Of a DNA stretch of 64,000 nt, positions 60,446-64,000 are shown in pieces (the stretch's first letter is position 1; each line of letters opens with the position of its first letter). The stretch covers positions 1 to 64,000 of the forward strand of contig CAZSMK010000093.1 of NCBI GenBank assembly GCA_964608095.1, in the 5' to 3' direction. The DNA is from CAZSMK01 sp964608095 (GTDB taxonomy: Bacteria; Sumerlaeota; Sumerlaeia; MWCT01; JAGHBZ01). Under the pieces are notes generated by a model that did no database searches, was not told where the DNA came from, and saw only the letters and a list, made by a program, of their open reading frames with translations. Both the position numbers and the translations under genes were made by a program.

Positions 60446-61498
60446 CTAACGCAACACTACAAAATCAACGAGCAAGGGAAGATGATCCGAGCCGATATCA
60501 GTACCTACCTGGCGGTTTTTAATAAGAATATCGGATGAATGAAGACAATGATCTATGGGAATACGCATCAGGGGAACATGCGCATGCCAGGTCGGCTGGT
60601 AGCCCCAGCCATGGGAACTATCCTTTAAGGCTGTCTTGCTTAACAATCTACGAAAATGATATGACCAGGGAGTCACGTTTAGATCACCGACAAGAAGCAG
60701 CGCTCCTTCTATGTCCTTGACTACATCGGGAATTTTCGACAGGTGGTCGTCCCGTAATCCTGATAAATATCCATTAAGAGGAGGTATCGTATGGGTCCCC
60801 ACGATGGTGAACTGCTCTTGCCCCGATTCGAAACGGATAAGAACAGAAGGAATATCCGGTGTGCCAATCCTCACAATCCGGGAGCGCTCCAGTGGTAGTT
60901 TACTGAAAAAGGCAATGCCGAAATTATCTCCCCTTGGTCGTGCAATCGAATATGGATATGGCTCTGTGGCATGGCACAAGGCGTCCAGCCATTTCTGGTC
61001 TGTTTCCTCCAGAAGCAAAAAATCAGGTTCATACATGTCAATAAGGTTGCAGACTTTGCCATAACGAGCATTGGCAGTATGGACATTCGCCATGAGAATT
61101 CGGAACTTGCGTGAGCATTCGCTTGCAATAACATCCTTCCTCCCTGTGTACAATGGCGCAATAAGAATTACATTCACTACTACAGCAGCGATAATGCCCA
61201 CAAGACACCATGTGTGAAATCTCAGGATGGTATATACGAATCTTTCGGAACCTTTCTTTTCAGCAAGCGGCGTTGATACACTCCTTAGAACAATCAGGAA
61301 CAGTAGAACTGCAAGCAACGAGATGAGGTACTGAACACGAAAATGAGCACACAGATCAAACACCCACCACAACCCGCCGAGAAATCCCACAATGGATAAA
61401 GCCACCAGGCTCATACCCACAAAACTCATAATCAACCACAAGACAAAAGAAAGATCATGAAGCATAAACGGCTCATGTGAAAAAATCTTTCTTTTCAT
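60446..61498 (-). CDS. Membrane-anchored endonuclease/exonuclease/phosphatase-family protein
   Basis: A 350-residue protein with three or four N-terminal TM helices (VLWLIMSFVGMSLVALSIVG, LISLLAVLLFLIVLRSV, WCLVGIIAAVVVNVILIAPL) and a C-terminal EEP hydrolase domain from about residue 130: ILMANVHTANARYGKVCNLI, EPDFLLLEETDQKWL, the metal-site GDLNVTPWS, and GSDHLPLLVDF. The fold covers nucleases and phosphodiesterases; the domain would face the periplasm or outside. The ATG at 61498 is preferred over a TTG two codons earlier because AAAGGA is well placed before it. Substrate unknown. Confidence 0.88.
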   Translation of the reverse strand: MKRKIFSHEPFMLHDLSFVLWLIMSFVGMSLVALSIVGFLGGLWWVFDLCAHFRVQYLISLLAVLLFLIVLRSVSTPLAEKKGSERFVYTILRFHTWCLVGIIAAVVVNVILIAPLYTGRKDVIASECSRKFRILMANVHTANARYGKVCNLIDMYEPDFLLLEETDQKWLDALCHATEPYPYSIARPRGDNFGIAFFSKLPLERSRIVRIGTPDIPSVLIRFESGQEQFTIVGTHTIPPLNGYLSGLRDDHLSKIPDVVKDIEGALLLVGDLNVTPWSYHFRRLLSKTALKDSSHGWGYQPTWHAHVPLMRIPIDHCLHSSDILIKNRQVGTDIGSDHLPLLVDFVVLR

Positions 61499-61638
61499 AT
61501 CCAATCCTTTAACCGGGAACTTTCAGGAGAGAGACCCCTCATTATGTATAAAAATAATTTTTCTCCGTATGTATACCCGCGATTATAACTTTATACTATA
61601 CGCCTGGAATTGCAAACATTTTATCCCTCGTCTCTCGC

Positions 61639-62190
61639 TTAAAAGACGTATAGACTTTTGAGATGTGACTTCATGTCAGTAAGTTTTCCCCATATCGTGC
61701 CATCGATTACAGTATCGCCGAACCGCACCAGGACTCCACCGAGAACCTGAGGGTCTACTATATGAGATACTCGAAACTTGTAGCCTGTAAAATTCTGTAA
61801 GGCTATCAGAAGATTCTGCTTTTCTTCTTGTTTGAGTGGGACTGCGGTTCGAATCTCTGCATGGTATATACCGCGCATCTTTTCTTCGAGATCGAGAAAC
61901 GTCCCCAGGATTTGTGTCAGGAGAAGGGTTCGGTGACGTTCTATCAGGACAAAAAAGAGATTAAGAAGAAGGTCATCGAACCGTCCCTTCAATATTCGCT
62001 CCAACACCTGTTTCTTCTCGTCGGTTCTTATGTTGGGAACTGCGAGAAAGGTCTTCAAACGGACACAGAGCTGATAGACTTCAATAAGTTGCCGGGCTTG
62101 CTGAACAAGAATTTCAGTTTTCCCGGCACGTTGGGCAACATGATAAAGGGATTCCGCATATATGTACGCAACAGATTTATCGGCTTCCAT
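61639..62190 (-). CDS. atpH: ATP synthase subunit delta
   Basis: A 183-residue OSCP/delta subunit that links the F1 head to the peripheral stalk. VAYIYAESLYHVAQRAGKTE at the N-terminus and AEIRTAVPLKQEEKQNLLIA, VDPQVLGGVLVRFGDTVIDG at the C-terminus are the family's conserved ends. The ATG overlaps the atpF stop by one base. F1 genes (atpA, G, D, C) should follow, but the next gene downstream is an EEP-family hydrolase, so the F1 cluster lies elsewhere; see findings. Confidence 0.95.
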   Translation of the reverse strand: MEADKSVAYIYAESLYHVAQRAGKTEILVQQARQLIEVYQLCVRLKTFLAVPNIRTDEKKQVLERILKGRFDDLLLNLFFVLIERHRTLLLTQILGTFLDLEEKMRGIYHAEIRTAVPLKQEEKQNLLIALQNFTGYKFRVSHIVDPQVLGGVLVRFGDTVIDGTIWGKLTDMKSHLKSLYVF

Positions 62191-62711
62191 TATTTTTCCT
62201 GTTCGAGTTCATTAATAAAACGGCTGATAAGCTCACGCTGTTTTAGTTCATCGAGCCTTTCATGGAGAAGATGCTTGGTTGCCAGAATCACCATTTCGAT
62301 GATCTCGTCGCGAACCTGTGTACTTGCGGTATGAACCTGAATTTCAATGCTCTGTCGAGCACGGCCAAGAATACTTTCCGCCTCTTCGCGGGCAATATCG
62401 GTTATTTCCCGTGCGATTCGGCGTCCCTCTCTAATCGCCTCCTGGATTTTTATCCGCGCCTCACCTTCTATGTTGCGTATCCTATTCTCGTACTCTTCAC
62501 GAAGTTCCTTGACCTGCAGCTCCATACTGTCTATTCGTTCAAACTCAGTTGCGATCTTTTCACGGCGCTCATCAAGCATGCTCACAATAGGTTTCCACGC
62601 AAATCGTTTGAGACCCCAGACCAAGATCACGAACGCAAGAATTTGAGTCAGAATCTGGGCTATGACCTCCTGGATTTCAGGTGTCAGCGCTATATCAAGT
62701 AATCCTCCCAC
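62190..62711 (-). CDS. atpF: ATP synthase subunit b
   Basis: A 173-residue peripheral stalk subunit: one N-terminal TM helix (IAQILTQILAFVILVWGLKR) and a long charged helix (MLDERREKIATEFERIDSME, ELREEYENRIRNIEGEARIK). The start is GTG at 62711 after AAAAGGAG. PIVSMLDERREKIATEFERI follows the b-subunit pattern. A single b gene, with no b' partner, implies a homodimeric stalk. It lies between atpE and atpH. Confidence 0.95.
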   Translation of the reverse strand: MGGLLDIALTPEIQEVIAQILTQILAFVILVWGLKRFAWKPIVSMLDERREKIATEFERIDSMELQVKELREEYENRIRNIEGEARIKIQEAIREGRRIAREITDIAREEAESILGRARQSIEIQVHTASTQVRDEIIEMVILATKHLLHERLDELKQRELISRFINELEQEK

Positions 62712-62781
62712 GGTTTTTCTCCTTTTAAAGATTGACGTTCATAAAAGTACCGAACGGCTACTCATAATCCCAGCTTCAAAA

Positions 62782-63018
62782 TTAGAAGCCCAGAAAAACC
62801 TTTACCAGAAGAACCGTTATCAGTGCATAGATGGTGAGGGCTTCGATAAATGCACAGCCGACAACCATGTTGATCAAGATTTTTGTCGAGGCTTCGGGTT
62901 GTCGTCCCGTAGCATCCATCGCAGAACTTACCGCTTTACCAAGAGCAAAACTCGAGCCGATTGCGGCGAGCGCGACACTCAAGGGATAGATCAATGCCAG
63001 TGCGGTTTTCAGGTCCAT
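62782..63018 (-). CDS. atpE: ATP synthase subunit c
   Basis: A 78-residue hairpin with two TM helices and the polar loop ATGRQPEA. The ion-carrying Glu is in GCAFIEALTIYAL. The Na+-type ligand set (a Gln in helix 1, Ser/Thr after the Glu) is not present, so protons are the likely coupling ion. The helix-1 packing motif, GxGxGxG in most species, is degenerate: AAIGSSFALGKAVSSAM. AAGGAGG lies before the ATG. Order atpB-atpE-atpF-atpH is standard. Confidence 0.95.
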   Translation of the reverse strand: MDLKTALALIYPLSVALAAIGSSFALGKAVSSAMDATGRQPEASTKILINMVVGCAFIEALTIYALITVLLVKVFLGF

Positions 63019-63095
63019 CTTATCCTCCTTTTGTATTCAACAAATCTAAAGTGGTTTATCATAACACTTCTCTCCCCTATTCTTTGAAACCAACA

Positions 63096-64000
63096 CTACG
63101 TTTCCTTCTCCGGTAATACCAGAACAAAATAAATCATAGCTAAGAGCGTAAACACAAGAGCCTGGATAAAACCCGTTAACATGGCGAGCAGCATAAAAGG
63201 TAACTGTAATGGGAATCCCACCATCGGCATTTGAAAGCCCATAAAGCCTATAACGATAATTCCCAGAAAGACAAATACGCCAATCAAGGTATCTTCCCCA
63301 AACACATTGCCAAACAACCTGAGAGAAAGAGAGGCGACCTTTGCGAACTCTCCGATAATATGCATGGGGAACAAAAAGGGCACCATCATCCACATAATCA
63401 AGTTACGCGGCGAACCCGCAAGATGGTATAAATAGCCCCAAAAGCCGAGCTCTTTCAATGCCACATATTGGACATACACAAGGGTACACAGGGCTAAGGC
63501 GAATGTGGTTTTGAACGACGACGTGGGTGATTTCATAAACGGAATAATCCCGAGGAGATTATTAAAAAGGATAAAGAGGAAAAGAGAGCCAATGTAAGGC
63601 ATAAACCGTCTTCCGTTTTCTTTTCCCATGACCCCGCATATAAATGTGTCGAAGGTCCCAACCACGAGTTCAACAACATTTTGCAGCCTGCCGGGGATTA
63701 ATTTTCGGCGCCTGTAAACCCGGAGCACAACCATCATCATGAGTATAATGGGAATTAAGGAAAAAAAAGGATTTTCCCACCGGCTGAGGACTTTAACCCA
63801 GGGCTTCTCTTTTAAGGGGCTTCTTTCAAGCAATGTAATAAATGTCGGCAGCTCGGTTGACATTTCCCCCCGGTTAACAGGCGTAGTCGCCGTCTCAGCA
63901 GAATTCAGTTTGGAATCTTCAGTATAACCATCGCCTTGCTCGATGCCGTTTTGATAATTGGTTCCTTCAGCGCTATGGCTTTGAGTAAACTTAAGCCTGC
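63096..64000 (-). CDS. atpB: ATP synthase subunit a (5' end not in window)
   Basis: The proton-channel subunit. Conserved helices include LSLRLFGNVFGEDTLIGVFV with the essential Arg, FNNLLGIIPFMKSPTSSFKT, and PLQLPFMLLAMLTGFIQALV with VFTLLAMIYFVLV. An ATG at 63863 would give 255 residues starting MSTELPTFITLLERSPLKEK, but the G-rich sequence before it touches the ATG (two bases), too close for a ribosome site. The frame is open upstream to the window edge for 45 more codons (HSAEGTNYQNGIEQGDG and so on). I therefore extend the gene off the window; atpB with acidic N-terminal extensions is known in several phyla. If 63863 is the true start, the upstream frame is noncoding. Confidence 0.85.
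   Translation of the reverse strand, partial: RLKFTQSHSAEGTNYQNGIEQGDGYTEDSKLNSAETATTPVNRGEMSTELPTFITLLERSPLKEKPWVKVLSRWENPFFSLIPIILMMMVVLRVYRRRKLIPGRLQNVVELVVGTFDTFICGVMGKENGRRFMPYIGSLFLFILFNNLLGIIPFMKSPTSSFKTTFALALCTLVYVQYVALKELGFWGYLYHLAGSPRNLIMWMMVPFLFPMHIIGEFAKVASLSLRLFGNVFGEDTLIGVFVFLGIIVIGFMGFQMPMVGFPLQLPFMLLAMLTGFIQALVFTLLAMIYFVLVLPEKET

Overview
The window is a 64 kb piece of a bacterial chromosome, gene-dense and on both strands, with no rRNA operon, CRISPR array or prophage. The cell appears to be a diderm: there is an OmpA-type lipoprotein, an ExbB/ExbD proton channel with a TonB-like partner, and secreted sulfatase and phosphoesterase proteins. Type IV-type prepilins, a very large alpha-2-macroglobulin, a golvesin-like domain, a GT-C/TPR membrane protein and a DeoC that looks like microcompartment cargo point to an uncultivated heterotroph, perhaps related to the PVC, Hydrogenedentota or Sumerlaeota-like candidate phyla. 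That placement is inference; the sequence read by eye cannot fix the phylum.

Layout. 0-5.6 kb: the RecD2 N-terminus, an acyl-CoA dehydrogenase, rsmD-rph, and a phosphoglucosamine-type mutase. 5.6-7.7 kb: tRNA-Lys and tRNA-Glu, then a gene-poor stretch with palindromes, short repeats and a decayed gene. 7.7-11.4 kb: a secreted sulfatase and proS. 11.7-13.8 kb: two tandem prepilin genes, each with its own promoter and terminator, separated by a possible miniature inverted-repeat element. 13.9-16.1 kb: ilvB-ilvN preceded by a full attenuator, namely a promoter, a 32-residue Val/Leu-rich leader peptide and a GC-rich terminator. 16.3-20.4 kb: dgkA, an orphan DNA methyltransferase, two copies of a palindromic repeat, and three envelope genes. 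20.7-31.3 kb: the 2,132-residue alpha-2-macroglobulin, a miniature inverted-repeat element, a secreted phosphoesterase, a DUF4375-like protein, a Y1 transposase flanked by hairpins and a broken four-helix-bundle gene. 32.3-36.6 kb: ilvD-gcvT-gcvH-deoC. 36.6-42.5 kb: rimO, a large secreted glycosidase-like protein and a YggS-type PLP protein. 42.6-52.4 kb: two radical SAM proteins, a 47-residue membrane protein, a GT-C/TPR protein, tyrS-rnc and a WecA-like transferase. 52.4-59.6 kb, minus strand: rpsP-khpA-rimM, a tonB-like-exbB-exbD operon, surE, a coiled-coil OmpA lipoprotein, a second WecA-like transferase and a 49-residue protein. 59.7-64 kb, minus strand: a CBM9-like protein, a membrane-anchored EEP-family hydrolase, and the Fo-side genes atpB-atpE-atpF-atpH, with atpB running off the end.

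How it works together. Branched-chain amino acid synthesis is split between ilvBN, under attenuation, and ilvD, which leads a run with two glycine-cleavage genes. Translation genes (proS, tyrS, rnc, rpsP, khpA, rimM, rsmD, rph, rimO) are scattered. Many remaining genes belong to the envelope: two polyprenyl-phosphate sugar transferases and DgkA for lipid-linked glycans, secreted hydrolases for polymer use, and alpha-2-macroglobulin for protease defence. At least three families of palindromic or inverted-repeat elements occupy the gaps between genes.
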